The notes beneath the pieces were generated by a model that did no database searches, was not told the DNA's origin, and saw only the letters and a list, made by a program, of their open reading frames with translations. Positions 1-7,702 of a DNA stretch of 64,000 nucleotides are shown one piece after another. The translations under genes were made by a program, and so were the position numbers. Origin of the DNA: Poseidonibacter parvus (GTDB lineage: Bacteria > Campylobacterota > Campylobacteria > Campylobacterales > Arcobacteraceae); the NCBI RefSeq assembly GCF_001956695.1, contig NZ_CP019070.1, positions 1,364,001 to 1,428,000 on the forward strand, in the 5' to 3' direction. Numbering within the stretch: position 1 is the stretch's first letter; each line of letters opens with the position of its first letter.

Positions 1-896
1 CACTTATTCCTCCTTCTGCTATTTTAGTTATATATGCAATTATAGTAGAACAAGATGTTGGAGCATTATTAATGGCAGGGTTTTTACCAGGAGTTACTTC
101 TGCACTTATTTATGCTGGACTTGTTATTTTTCTTGCAATGAGTAATAAAAACTTTGGACCACCAGTTACAGGATATACATGGAAAGAAAGATTTGCATCA
201 ATTCCTGAAACACTTCCTGTTTTTTCTGTTATTGCAATTATTATAATTTGTATTTATGGTGGAATTGGAACTCCAACTGAAGCTGGGTCTTTAGGTGTAT
301 TTATTATCTTTATGATGGCTGTATACAAAGGAATGAAATTAGGAGACTTTAAAAAAGTTTTAATTGAAACATCAAAACTAACTGTTATGATCTTTAGTAT
401 AATCTGGGGTGTTTTAATTTATGTGAGATTTTTAGGTTTTGCAGAACTTCCTGATGCATTTTCTTCTTGGATTGTTACGCTTGAGCAAAGTCCAATGATT
501 ACTTTATTAGCAATACTTTGTGTATATGCAATTTTAGGTATGTTTATGGATGCAATTGGAATGTTACTTTTAACGCTACCAATAGCTTATCCTGCAGTAA
601 TGGCACTAAATGGTGGTGAATCTGTAGCTGCAGCTGATAGTGCTTTTGGATTATCTGGTCCAGCTTGTGCTATTTGGTTTGGTATTATTGTTGTTAAGAT
701 GGCGGAACTATGTCTTATAACCCCACCTATAGGACTTAACTGTTTTGTTGTTGCAAGTGTTAGACCTGAGTGTTCAGTTCAAGATGTATATAGAGGAACT
801 ACACCATTTTTTATTGCAGATGTAATTACAATTGCAGTTTTAATTGCTGTACCTTCGATTGTACTATGGCTTCCAAAAATGGTTGGACTTTTATAG
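1..896 (+). CDS. dctM: TRAP transporter large permease (DctM), 5'-truncated by window edge
   Basis: This is the C-terminal part of the 12-TM membrane subunit of a tripartite ATP-independent periplasmic (TRAP) transporter, which imports C4-dicarboxylates or similar organic acids with a periplasmic binding protein and the small DctQ subunit. The reading frame is open from base 3, so the first in-frame ATG at 72 is internal and the gene begins outside the window. The visible ~297 residues are a run of hydrophobic segments. They include the family-typical GGIGTPTEAGSLGVF and MDAIGM segments and a conserved ITPPIGLNCFVV stretch near the C terminus. The start, substrate and companion genes lie outside the window. 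A clear terminator follows. Confidence 0.93.
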   Translation, partial: LIPPSAILVIYAIIVEQDVGALLMAGFLPGVTSALIYAGLVIFLAMSNKNFGPPVTGYTWKERFASIPETLPVFSVIAIIIICIYGGIGTPTEAGSLGVFIIFMMAVYKGMKLGDFKKVLIETSKLTVMIFSIIWGVLIYVRFLGFAELPDAFSSWIVTLEQSPMITLLAILCVYAILGMFMDAIGMLLLTLPIAYPAVMALNGGESVAAADSAFGLSGPACAIWFGIIVVKMAELCLITPPIGLNCFVVASVRPECSVQDVYRGTTPFFIADVITIAVLIAVPSIVLWLPKMVGLL

Positions 897-928
897 ATTT
901 AAAATATTGATATAAAAATTGATATTGT

Positions 929-955
929 AAAAAGCAGCTTTTATAGCTGCTTTTT
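929..955 (+). terminator. Rho-independent terminator after dctM
   Basis: An 11-bp perfect stem AAAAAGCAGCT/AGCTGCTTTTT closes a 5-nt loop and is followed by a T-rich tract. It lies 33 bases after the dctM stop codon. The A/T flanks make it potentially bidirectional, which suits the convergent gene ending at 1014. Confidence 0.85.
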
Positions 956-1013
956 TATTATATATTATCTGTAGTTATAATATGTCATTTCTAACATACA
1001 AAAGTATTAATCT

Positions 1014-1742
1014 TTATTGTACGTTTACACCATACTTTTGAAGCATATTAGGCCAAGCAACGCTTTTCCCATCTTTATCAAATACAGCAGGTGTTCCTTG
1101 AACGCTTAATTTTGTAGCTATTTGCATTTGTTCTGCTAATTGTGCTTCTAATTTTGCTAATTCAGCATCTGAATACTTTCTATTTTTATAAGCGTCACTA
1201 GTTACATCTAAATCTAACATAGCTTCAATTTTTTCAGCTTTTGTTTTTTTACTCATGATATAAATAGACATATCTTTTGCATTTCTATGCATTTCTAATG
1301 GATAATAGAAAACTCTAATTTTTACATTTTTTTCAACTTGTGATAAATATGATTCAAACTTCTTACAGTATGGACATTCTGGATCTGTGAATAAGAAATA
1401 TTCATCTGTACCACTTCCATAAACAAACGCTTCTTTTCCTCTAACTCCTGTTAAATCTGCAGGTGCAGATATTTTAGCTCCTGAATTAGTATCAATAACT
1501 TCACCTGTAATTAAACTTTTTTTGTCTTTTGTTAAAAAAACTTCATCATTATTACCTTGAACATTAATTTTTAAAGCATATAAGTTTCCCATATCATAAG
1601 CTTTTGTAACACTTATTTGTGCTCTTTTAAATAATTCTAAATTTTCTATTTGTTTTATTTCATTTTTAGATAATTCACCAGCTGCATTTAAGCTTGTAGT
1701 AATAGCTGCAGCTAATAATAATTTCTTTGTTGTTTGTATCAT
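1014..1742 (-). CDS. dsbC: Periplasmic DsbC/DsbG-like thiol:disulfide interchange protein
   Basis: The 242-residue protein starts with a signal peptide (KK, then a hydrophobic stretch ending near LNAAG, residues 1-21). It has a DsbC-type N-terminal region followed by a thioredoxin-fold domain. The redox motif CPYC is at residues 123-126 in FTDPECPYCKKFE, and the cis-proline motif is in VQGTPAVFD. Members of this family isomerise or oxidise disulfides in the periplasm and can also keep apocytochrome thiols reduced. The start ATG has AGGAAAA just upstream. A dyad, TTAAC-N5-GTTAA, sits 47 bases upstream of the start and recurs at the same distance before ccsBA. Assignment to the DsbC family is firm. 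Whether it works as isomerase or oxidase is not resolved. Confidence 0.88.
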   Translation of the reverse strand: MIQTTKKLLLAAAITTSLNAAGELSKNEIKQIENLELFKRAQISVTKAYDMGNLYALKINVQGNNDEVFLTKDKKSLITGEVIDTNSGAKISAPADLTGVRGKEAFVYGSGTDEYFLFTDPECPYCKKFESYLSQVEKNVKIRVFYYPLEMHRNAKDMSIYIMSKKTKAEKIEAMLDLDVTSDAYKNRKYSDAELAKLEAQLAEQMQIATKLSVQGTPAVFDKDGKSVAWPNMLQKYGVNVQ

Positions 1743-1788
1743 CGGATTTTCCTATATTAAATTTGTAAGTAATATTACTGTTATAGTG

Positions 1789-1803
1789 TTAACAAATAGT
1801 TAA
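1789..1803 (-). promoter_or_regulatory. Candidate operator TTAAC-N5-GTTAA upstream of dsbC-like gene
   Basis: The 15-base dyad TTAACAAATAGTTAA lies upstream of the start of the gene at 1742. Possible -10 hexamers downstream of it on the minus strand are TATAAC (1785-1780) and TAATAT (1777-1772). The second is spaced from the dyad exactly as TATAAT is upstream of ccsBA. The half-site resembles the TTAAC-N4-GTTAA motif of Campylobacter NssR (CRP/FNR family) but the spacer is one base longer. The regulator is unknown. Confidence 0.5.
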
Positions 1804-1813
1804 GAGATTTTCT

Positions 1814-2713
1814 TTACATGATTAATTTGAAAATAATTCCCGTAGTTATGAAAGAAATCAATATTCCATAACCAACAATTGCAACACTTAATCTTGGGGC
1901 TAATCCAGCCATTGAAGCCATTGCTCCTGCAGTTATCATTGGAGCCATTCCTGCTTCAAATATTGATACTTGACCTGCTAAATTATTCCAACCAAATAAA
2001 ACAATAGTTAAATAAGCAATAATAGGAGCAATGATTAGTTTAATAATAAGAGCAATACTCAAAGGTTTTATATCATCCCTAGGTAGTCTAAATTGTAATT
2101 GTAAACCAACAGCTACAAGTGCAACTGGAATTAAAGTATTAGCAAATGTAGCAAGTATGTTTGAAATAATTGGCGGAAATGTTTGACCTAAAAAAAGTAG
2201 AGCAACTAAAAGTGCTAAAAATGATGGAAAAGTAATGATTTTTACAATAATTAATTTAAAACTCAAATTAGAATTTGATGAATAGTACGCAGTAATAAAA
2301 GCTCCATAAACAGCAAGTGCCAAAAAAGTACCCAATTGGTCATATATAAGTACAAAAGGAAGTGCTTCTTCACCTATATATGCGTTTATTATAGGAATTC
2401 CCATTATTGAACTATTTGTTAAAATAGCAACTAATAGTAAACTTCCTGTTATTTCTTTACTCCAGTTTAAAGCTTTTGAAATACCAAGTACTAATAAGGC
2501 TGATAAAAGCATAACAATCCATGCAATAACTGCTGGTATTAAGATATCTAATGAAAAGTTTAATTTAGGAACTTGTAATAAAATTATTGCAGGTAGTGAA
2601 ATATAAATGATAAATTTATTTAAGATATTAGGTGTTTCTGTAGGAAAGATATTTAATTTTTGTAATACATATCCAATAGTGATTGCAAGAGCAATTAAAG
2701 CAAAATTTTCCAT
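1814..2713 (-). CDS. AEC-family transporter (auxin efflux carrier-like)
   Basis: This 299-residue integral membrane protein has about ten hydrophobic segments spread over its whole length and the family's usual size of about 300-320 residues. Segments such as FAANTLIPVALVAVGLQLQF-type sequence (about residues 189-206) and GQVSIFEAGMAPMITAGAMA (about residues 247-266) match the AEC/malonate transporter pattern. Bacterial members export or import small organic acids or amino acids, but the substrate cannot be read from the sequence. It lies directly downstream of the HxlR-type regulator (8-base gap, same strand), so the two are probably cotranscribed. The transporter could therefore be part of that regulator's stress response. 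Confidence 0.85.
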   Translation of the reverse strand: MENFALIALAITIGYVLQKLNIFPTETPNILNKFIIYISLPAIILLQVPKLNFSLDILIPAVIAWIVMLLSALLVLGISKALNWSKEITGSLLLVAILTNSSIMGIPIINAYIGEEALPFVLIYDQLGTFLALAVYGAFITAYYSSNSNLSFKLIIVKIITFPSFLALLVALLFLGQTFPPIISNILATFANTLIPVALVAVGLQLQFRLPRDDIKPLSIALIIKLIIAPIIAYLTIVLFGWNNLAGQVSIFEAGMAPMITAGAMASMAGLAPRLSVAIVGYGILISFITTGIIFKLIM

Positions 2714-2721
2714 AATTTAGT

Positions 2722-3096
2722 TTATTTTTTACCTTCTTTAATCTTACATTGTACATTAGGTGTAATTTTTCCAAACTCTTCAACATACCCAACACCCCAA
2801 GTAAACATATCGTCTAATACAGGTTTTAGCCTTCTTCCTGCATCTGTTAGTGAATAAACAACTTTAGGTGGAACTTGGGCAAATACTTCTCTATTTATAA
2901 TATTTTTCTTTTCTAATTCTTTCAATTTTACAGTTAATGTTTTTTGAGTAATTTCATCTATTTCATTATGTAATTCTTTAAATCTTTTATCTGAATCTAA
3001 CAAATGCCATATAATTGATAGTTTCCATCTATCATTAAAAATATCTAAAGTTACGGAGATTGAGCAGTTAAATTCTTTGTCATTTACTTGATACAT
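2722..3096 (-). CDS. HxlR-family winged-helix transcriptional regulator
   Basis: This 124-residue protein shows the HxlR pattern: N-terminal Cys11 (FNCSISVTLDIF), RWKLSIIWHLL, RFKELHNEI, the recognition region ITQKTLTVKLKELE, and a wing VVYSLTDAGRRLKPVL. Well-studied homologues (YodB, HypR, CatR of Bacillus) are thiol-based repressors that sense quinones, diamide or hypochlorite through a conserved N-terminal Cys and control oxidoreductases. This protein has two cysteines, Cys11 and Cys117. It is divergent from an MdaB-type quinone reductase and a nitroreductase, which fits the same logic. A 20-bp imperfect dyad sits in the shared promoter region. The function as electrophile sensor is inference from family and context. 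Confidence 0.88.
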   Translation of the reverse strand: MYQVNDKEFNCSISVTLDIFNDRWKLSIIWHLLDSDKRFKELHNEIDEITQKTLTVKLKELEKKNIINREVFAQVPPKVVYSLTDAGRRLKPVLDDMFTWGVGYVEEFGKITPNVQCKIKEGKK

Positions 3097-3150
3097 ATAT
3101 ATCCTTCTAATTAAAATTAATTATAACACAATAAATATAAAACACTATTG

Positions 3151-3198
3151 CTTACCTAAAGTAAAGTAAGAGATAATTAAGTTTATAAGTACTATAAT
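3151..3198 (+). promoter_or_regulatory. Promoter of mdaB with candidate HxlR operator
   Basis: A 20-bp element with outer inverted arms CTTAC (3151-3155) and GTAAG (3166-3170) ends 22 bases before a perfect TATAAT (3193-3198). It would therefore cover the -35 region of the mdaB promoter, a typical repressor position. It also lies 55 bases upstream of the divergent hxlR start. Confidence 0.5.
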
Positions 3199-3240
3199 TT
3201 TCAAAATGATTTAGATAGATATAGGCAAGGAAATAAAAAA

Positions 3241-3834
3241 ATGAAAAATGTTTTAATAATTAACGGACATCAATATTATGATGTAGTTGCCTTAGGTGAA
3301 CTAACAAAAAAATACGTAAACAAAGCTGATGAATTTTTAAAAAATAATAACTTTGAAGTGAAACATACACATATTGAAAAAGGTTATGATATTGAAGAAG
3401 AGGGTAAAAAGTTTAAATGGGCTGATTATATAATCTTACAGTTCCCTGTTTATTGGATGGGACTTCCATGGATTACAAAAAAATACTTTGATGAAGTTCT
3501 TGTTCAAGGTGTACAATATGCAAACGATGGTAGAAGTAGAACTGATGCTTCTAAAACTTATGGAAGTGGTGGATTATTACAAGGAAAAAAATATATGTTA
3601 TCTTTAACTTATAATTGTCCTTTCTGTGAGTTTGACAATAAAAATGGTTTTTTTGATGGTTTATCATTAGACCAAGCGCATATCTCTACTCACAAAATCT
3701 TTCAATTCTGTGGCTTGAAACCTCTTAAAACATACTCAGTACATGACATTTTTAAAGATGATTTAGATATAAATTTAGAGTTAAAAAAATTTACAAATAT
3801 TTTACAAACAAATTTTAATATAGAAAAGGAATAA
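3241..3834 (+). CDS. mdaB: NAD(P)H:quinone oxidoreductase MdaB (flavodoxin-like fold)
   Basis: The 197-residue protein matches MdaB (modulator of drug activity B) along its length. It has the N-terminal VLIINGHQYYD strand-loop, WADYIILQFPVYWMGLPW, ITKKYFDEV, the stretch YGSGGLLQGKKYMLSLTYN, and the C-terminal FQFCGLKPL. MdaB is an FAD-dependent two-electron quinone reductase that prevents semiquinone redox cycling. It is an oxidative-stress and colonisation factor in Helicobacter. The start ATG has AAGGA 9 bases upstream. The nitroreductase gene follows after 2 bases, so the two form an operon, divergent from the HxlR regulator. Confidence 0.9.
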   Translation: MKNVLIINGHQYYDVVALGELTKKYVNKADEFLKNNNFEVKHTHIEKGYDIEEEGKKFKWADYIILQFPVYWMGLPWITKKYFDEVLVQGVQYANDGRSRTDASKTYGSGGLLQGKKYMLSLTYNCPFCEFDNKNGFFDGLSLDQAHISTHKIFQFCGLKPLKTYSVHDIFKDDLDINLELKKFTNILQTNFNIEKE

Positions 3835-3836
3835 CA

Positions 3837-4466
3837 ATGAACAAAACATTTGAAGAAGCAATGGATTTTAGACACGCATGTAAAGTTTTTGATGAAACAA
3901 AAAAAATATCAGATGAAGATATGAATTATATCTTAGAAGCAGGAAGAAAATCTCCATCATCTTTTGGTATGGAACCTTGGAAGTTTTTAGTAATTACAAA
4001 TGAAGAGTTAAAAGCTAAGCTTAGACCTGCTTGTTGGAATCAAGTTCAAGTTACTTCTTGTTCTCATTTAGTACTAGTGTTAGCAGCTATTGATGCTGTT
4101 AAACCAGAGTTTGGGATAGTTGAGAGAAAATTTAAAAGAAGAGCAATGCCTCAAGAAAAATTAGATTTTTATTTAGGTTTATATGCTGATCATTTAAAAG
4201 AAACTTTATCAAGTGATGAAAATGTTTATTCATGGACAGCAAGACAAACTTATATAGCAGCAGGAAATATGATGACAGCTGCAGGAATTAAAGGAATTGA
4301 TTCATGTCCAATTGAAGGTTATGAAAAAGAGAAAGTTGAAGAAATTTTAGGTTTAGATACTACAAAATACCAATTATCAGTTGTTTTACCTTTTGGATAT
4401 AGAATAAATGAACAATCATCTCAAGAGCGAGAAAAACTTGAAGATATTGTTGAATTTATAAACTAA
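3837..4466 (+). CDS. NAD(P)H-dependent nitroreductase (NfsB/RdxA-like)
   Basis: This 209-residue FMN-dependent nitroreductase-fold protein has the N-terminal FRHACKVFDETKKI segment (family pattern R.S.R.F), the flavin-binding AGRKSPSSFGMEPWKFLV, and the C-terminal region ending PFGYRINE. Relatives reduce nitroaromatics and quinones with NAD(P)H, and in Helicobacter and Campylobacter they activate metronidazole. It starts 2 bases after mdaB, so translation is probably coupled. Divergent HxlR control together with MdaB suggests a role against quinones or other electrophiles. The exact NfsB versus RdxA/FrxA identity cannot be settled without a tree. Confidence 0.88.
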   Translation: MNKTFEEAMDFRHACKVFDETKKISDEDMNYILEAGRKSPSSFGMEPWKFLVITNEELKAKLRPACWNQVQVTSCSHLVLVLAAIDAVKPEFGIVERKFKRRAMPQEKLDFYLGLYADHLKETLSSDENVYSWTARQTYIAAGNMMTAAGIKGIDSCPIEGYEKEKVEEILGLDTTKYQLSVVLPFGYRINEQSSQEREKLEDIVEFIN

Positions 4467-4470
4467 TTTA

Positions 4471-5325
4471 TTAGACTTTAGTTAAAGTTGGTGCAAAAGC
4501 TTTTGTACCGACTCTTACTTTATCTGTTATTTTAAAACTTTTAGCTTCGTCTTCACACAATACAACTTCAACTAACTGTTGTCCAATTGAAATAATTGCA
4601 ATATAAATAACATCAGTTTTAATAATATCTAATATTTCACCTTCAAAAGAGAACTTTTGAGAACCAGATGTTTTTAATAATACTTCAGTTGGATTCCCGT
4701 CATTTATAATTTTCCCTTGATTTAAAACTATTACACGATTTGCTAAACGATAAATTTCGCTAGGCTCATGACTTACCATAATTGTAGTTGTATTAAACTC
4801 TTTATGTAAAGTTAGTATTTCATTTTGAAGTTTTATTCTCATACTTGGATCTAGTGCTGAAAGAGGTTCATCCATTAGTAAAAGCTCAGGATTATTCATC
4901 ATAGCTCTACATAGTGATACTCTTTGCTTTTGTCCACCACTTAAAGTATTAGGCAATCTTTTTGCTAACTTTGTTAGTTCTGTAATTGCTAAAAGCTTTT
5001 GAGCAAGCTTTTTATCTTTATTTACATATAAAAGATTTTGCTCAACATTCATATTGTCAAATAATGCATAATCTTGAAAAACAAAACCTATTTTTCTTTT
5101 TTGAATACTAAGAGTATTCTTATCATCAAGCCAAACTTTTTCATCTACACTAATAAAGCCTTTTGCATTCTCTAAACCAGCCAAAATACGAAGTAGGGTT
5201 GTTTTACCACTTCCACTAAGCCCTGAAAGTGCAATAAAATCACCTTTATTTATATCAAGTTTTACTTGCAAATTCATGGCTCCAGATGAACCATGTAGTT
5301 GTTTATTTATATCTATTTTTATCAT
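4471..5325 (-). CDS. modC: Molybdate ABC transporter ATP-binding protein ModC
   Basis: ModC energises molybdate (or tungstate) uptake with ModA and ModB. Visible motifs are Walker A GLSGSGKTT, the Q-loop VFQDYALF, signature LSGGQKQRVSLCRAM, Walker B LLLMDEPLSALD and the H-loop MVSHEP. A short TOBE/Mop-like domain makes up the last ~70 residues. An in-frame ATG at 5373 would add 16 residues that overlap the upstream gene. The ATG at 5325 (MIKIDINKQL) lies next to the upstream stop codon and gives the normal N terminus, so I use it (284 residues). It is the last gene of the mod operon. Confidence 0.92.
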   Translation of the reverse strand: MIKIDINKQLHGSSGAMNLQVKLDINKGDFIALSGLSGSGKTTLLRILAGLENAKGFISVDEKVWLDDKNTLSIQKRKIGFVFQDYALFDNMNVEQNLLYVNKDKKLAQKLLAITELTKLAKRLPNTLSGGQKQRVSLCRAMMNNPELLLMDEPLSALDPSMRIKLQNEILTLHKEFNTTTIMVSHEPSEIYRLANRVIVLNQGKIINDGNPTEVLLKTSGSQKFSFEGEILDIIKTDVIYIAIISIGQQLVEVVLCEDEAKSFKITDKVRVGTKAFAPTLTKV

Positions 5326-5326
5326 A

Positions 5327-5674
5327 TTAAACTGTAAGTGTTGACCAAGTTTTATCATTTTGTAAGGCTTCATTCAAAAGTTCACCTGTATGATTGCAAA
5401 CAATGCCATGTTTTTCTAACTTTTTAACAGCATCATATTCTTGTGCACATACAATACAAGAAGAAAACTCAACTCCATCTTTTTTAATCTCTTTGATTTT
5501 TTTTCTAATTTTTTTGCTTTTAACAACAGCTTTAATAGAAGCTCCCCAAAACATTATATGGACTCTTTTCCAATAATTTCTAGGTATTGAAACACCACCA
5601 TAAAGCAAAGGGAATTTTAATATACTATCAATATCTTTAGTTGAAATAACTATAAGTAAATTTTCTTTTTTCAT
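5327..5674 (-). CDS. DsrE-like protein inside the mod operon
   Basis: This 115-residue soluble protein has an alternating strand-helix pattern (LLIVISTKDIDSILKFPLLYG, then VHIMFWGASIKAVV, then VEFSSCIVCAQEYDAVKKLEKHGI) that resembles the DsrE/DsrF/YchN fold. A CxxC pair (SCIVC) stands where sulfur-relay members carry their active cysteine. It lies between modB (8 bases away) and modC (1 base away) on the same strand, so it is cotranscribed with molybdate uptake. The ATG is preceded by AGGAAAGATA. A role in sulfur handling for molybdenum-cofactor maturation is possible but is only inference from position. The fold assignment itself is moderate. Confidence 0.6.
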   Translation of the reverse strand: MKKENLLIVISTKDIDSILKFPLLYGGVSIPRNYWKRVHIMFWGASIKAVVKSKKIRKKIKEIKKDGVEFSSCIVCAQEYDAVKKLEKHGIVCNHTGELLNEALQNDKTWSTLTV

Positions 5675-5682
5675 TATCTTTC

Positions 5683-6369
5683 CTATATAAATGTTTTTTT
5701 CTGTTTTGCATTGAAAACATATACTGCAAATAAAACTACAAAACTCATTATTAGCATAATAGCACTATAAATATGAGCATTTGCATAATCTAAAATCTCT
5801 ACATATTCATATATAGCAACAGATGCAACTTTTGTTTCTTCAGGAATACTTCCTCCAACCATTAAAACAACTCCAAACTCTCCAACTGTATGAGCAAAAG
5901 TTATGATTATTGCAGTTAAAAGTGCAGGTTTAATATTTGGAAGGGCTACTTTTAAAAGTGTTGTAAACTTGCTCTTACCACTTATATAACTAGCTTCAAG
6001 CATATTTTTATTTAAACTTTCAAAACCACTTTGCATTGGTTGAACCATAAAAGGTAAACTATAAAAACAAGAAGCAACAACTAAACCTGTAAAATTAAAA
6101 ACTAGTTTAATCCCAAAATATTCATCAAAGAAACTTCCAATAGGTGAGTTTAGAGACAAGACATAAAGTATATAAAAACCTAACACTGAAGGAGGCAATA
6201 CAATTGGAAGAGCGGTAATTGCTTCAATAAAAGGCTTAGCTTTTGATTTTGTTTGTGATAAATACCAAGCTAGTGGTAATGCTATTATAAATAATATTAT
6301 AGTTGTTACAAGTGCCAATTTAAAAGATAAAATAAAGGGTTCAAATTCCAAATTATTAAGGTAGTTCAT
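5683..6369 (-). CDS. modB: Molybdate ABC transporter permease ModB
   Basis: This 228-residue permease has about five TM segments. It carries the molybdate-family signature region [19 protein letters not shown] and the EAA coupling loop around [20 protein letters not shown], followed by [14 protein letters not shown], which is typical for ModB. It forms the inner-membrane channel for molybdate with ModC. The start overlaps the stop codon of the di-Mop gene by one base, showing tight translational coupling in the modA-mop-modB-dsrE-modC order. Confidence 0.93.
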   Translation of the reverse strand: MNYLNNLEFEPFILSFKLALVTTIILFIIALPLAWYLSQTKSKAKPFIEAITALPIVLPPSVLGFYILYVLSLNSPIGSFFDEYFGIKLVFNFTGLVVASCFYSLPFMVQPMQSGFESLNKNMLEASYISGKSKFTTLLKVALPNIKPALLTAIIITFAHTVGEFGVVLMVGGSIPEETKVASVAIYEYVEILDYANAHIYSAIMLIMSFVVLFAVYVFNAKQKKTFI

Positions 6370-6764
6370 TACGATATAACCTTTTGTATTGATAACTCAC
6401 TTGCTTTTATTAGGGCTAATACCTTGTCTTTTTCTTTTAAATTCATTCTATTTACAGAATTTGTAGTTATTATACTTGTTATAATTGTATCTTCAATATT
6501 TAATCTTAAAGAGCTTAAAAGTTCACCTTTATCAAGCCTTTCAATTATACAAGGAAGTTTATTTGATAAGCTTATTTCACCTTCAAAATCTTTTGCAATC
6601 GCAATATGTGAAGCATTTACGCTTAAAATAACTTTATTTCCTACATTAATATTTGATAATCCTAAACTCATCATTGATAAGTTGATTCCACTAAAATCAA
6701 ATTGAACTATATTTAGATTTTCTAGAGTGTCAATTTTACTTACAGTAACTTCAAGTTTATTCAT
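6369..6764 (-). CDS. Molybdenum-binding Mop/TOBE-domain protein
   Basis: This 131-residue protein appears to consist of two Mop-like (TOBE) units of about 60 residues: residues 1-62 ([18 protein letters not shown]) and 70-131 ([15 protein letters not shown]). Free Mop proteins, and the C-terminal di-Mop half of ModE, bind molybdate oxyanions at subunit interfaces for storage or sensing. No winged-helix DNA-binding part is present, so it is not a full ModE. It overlaps modA by 8 bases and modB by 1 base. A role as a molybdate store or sensor for the operon is inferred. Confidence 0.78.
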   Translation of the reverse strand: MNKLEVTVSKIDTLENLNIVQFDFSGINLSMMSLGLSNINVGNKVILSVNASHIAIAKDFEGEISLSNKLPCIIERLDKGELLSSLRLNIEDTIITSIITTNSVNRMNLKEKDKVLALIKASELSIQKVIS

Positions 6765-7512
6765 TGATTAAATATCCATATTGCTTAAAAATACTTTGTG
6801 CCTTTTTATCTAAAATGAAATTATAAAAAGAAAGAGCTTCTTTATTGTTTTTCGCATGTTTAAGTAAAACAATACCTTGTTCTATAGGCGTATATAAATT
6901 ACTATCAAGTTCTTTCCAGTTAAGATTTTCTTTATACTGCTTCATTTTGTCTGAAAACAGTGATGATTTAGCGATTATTCCAATATCAGTAGCACTTACA
7001 GCATAAGAAATTGTTTGAGAAATTGATTCTCCATAAACAAATTTTGATTTTACATCATTAAAAACTTTTGCATTTTTTAAAGCTTCAAAACTTGCAATTC
7101 CATAAGGTGCTGTTTTAGGGTTTGCTATAGCTATTTGTTTGATCTTCTTATCTTTTAAGAGTTCATTTAAATCTTTTTTCAAATCTAATTTTCTACTACT
7201 AAATAAAGCTAATGAACCTTTTGCATAAACTTTTGGTATAGAAATTGCCTTGGAATTATTATACAAATTTTGTGGATATTTCATATTTGCAGACATAAAT
7301 AAATCATAAGGTGCACCATGTGTTATTTGAGCTGTTAATTTACCACTACTTCCTAAAACTACATTAACTTTTGTACTAGGAAAAGTTGTATTAAACTCTT
7401 TGATTAAGTCATTAATTGCATAAGAAACATTAGCTGCAACTGCGATTGTAATTGAATTAGCGTTAATATTTAATACTAATAAAATATTAACAAAAAGTAT
7501 TTTGTATAGCAT
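6757..7512 (-). CDS. modA: Molybdate-binding periplasmic protein ModA
   Basis: This 251-residue substrate-binding protein has an N-terminal signal peptide (ILFVNILLVLNINANS, residues 5-20) and the ModA pattern. That pattern comprises AVAANVSYAINDL, VVLGSSGKLTAQITHGAPYDLFMSA, KSLLFSSRK-like strands and the C-terminal NFILDKKAQSIFKQYGY. It captures molybdate in the periplasm for ModBC. It is the first gene of the operon. The upstream region carries inverted TAAGTAAG half-sites around a likely promoter. Confidence 0.93.
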   Translation of the reverse strand: MLYKILFVNILLVLNINANSITIAVAANVSYAINDLIKEFNTTFPSTKVNVVLGSSGKLTAQITHGAPYDLFMSANMKYPQNLYNNSKAISIPKVYAKGSLALFSSRKLDLKKDLNELLKDKKIKQIAIANPKTAPYGIASFEALKNAKVFNDVKSKFVYGESISQTISYAVSATDIGIIAKSSLFSDKMKQYKENLNWKELDSNLYTPIEQGIVLLKHAKNNKEALSFYNFILDKKAQSIFKQYGYLINE

Positions 7513-7531
7513 TTAATTACCTTTAATAGTG

Positions 7532-7599
7532 TAAGTAAGTATATTTTATAGACATAAATTTAATCTTATATTTTATAAATATTATCTAGTGCTTACTTA
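7532..7599 (-). promoter_or_regulatory. modA promoter region with inverted TAAGTAAG sites
   Basis: TAAGTAAG (7532-7539) and its exact reverse complement CTTACTTA (7592-7599) are 52 bases apart and enclose the AT-rich segment where the modA promoter should lie, with several TATAAA-like hexamers on the minus strand. They may be operator half-sites. No ModE gene is visible in the window to bind them. Confidence 0.35.
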
Positions 7600-7702
7600 A
7601 AATCAAGTGAATTACAGCATTCTATAAAATAATTAAAAAACTATAAGAAAGAAGATGATAGAATAATATAAATAATATGTAAAAGTATAGTAAAGGTAAG
7701 AT

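Noticed and set aside
5326-5373. Earlier start of ModC
   Set aside because: It would overlap the DsrE-like gene and add residues not typical of ModC.
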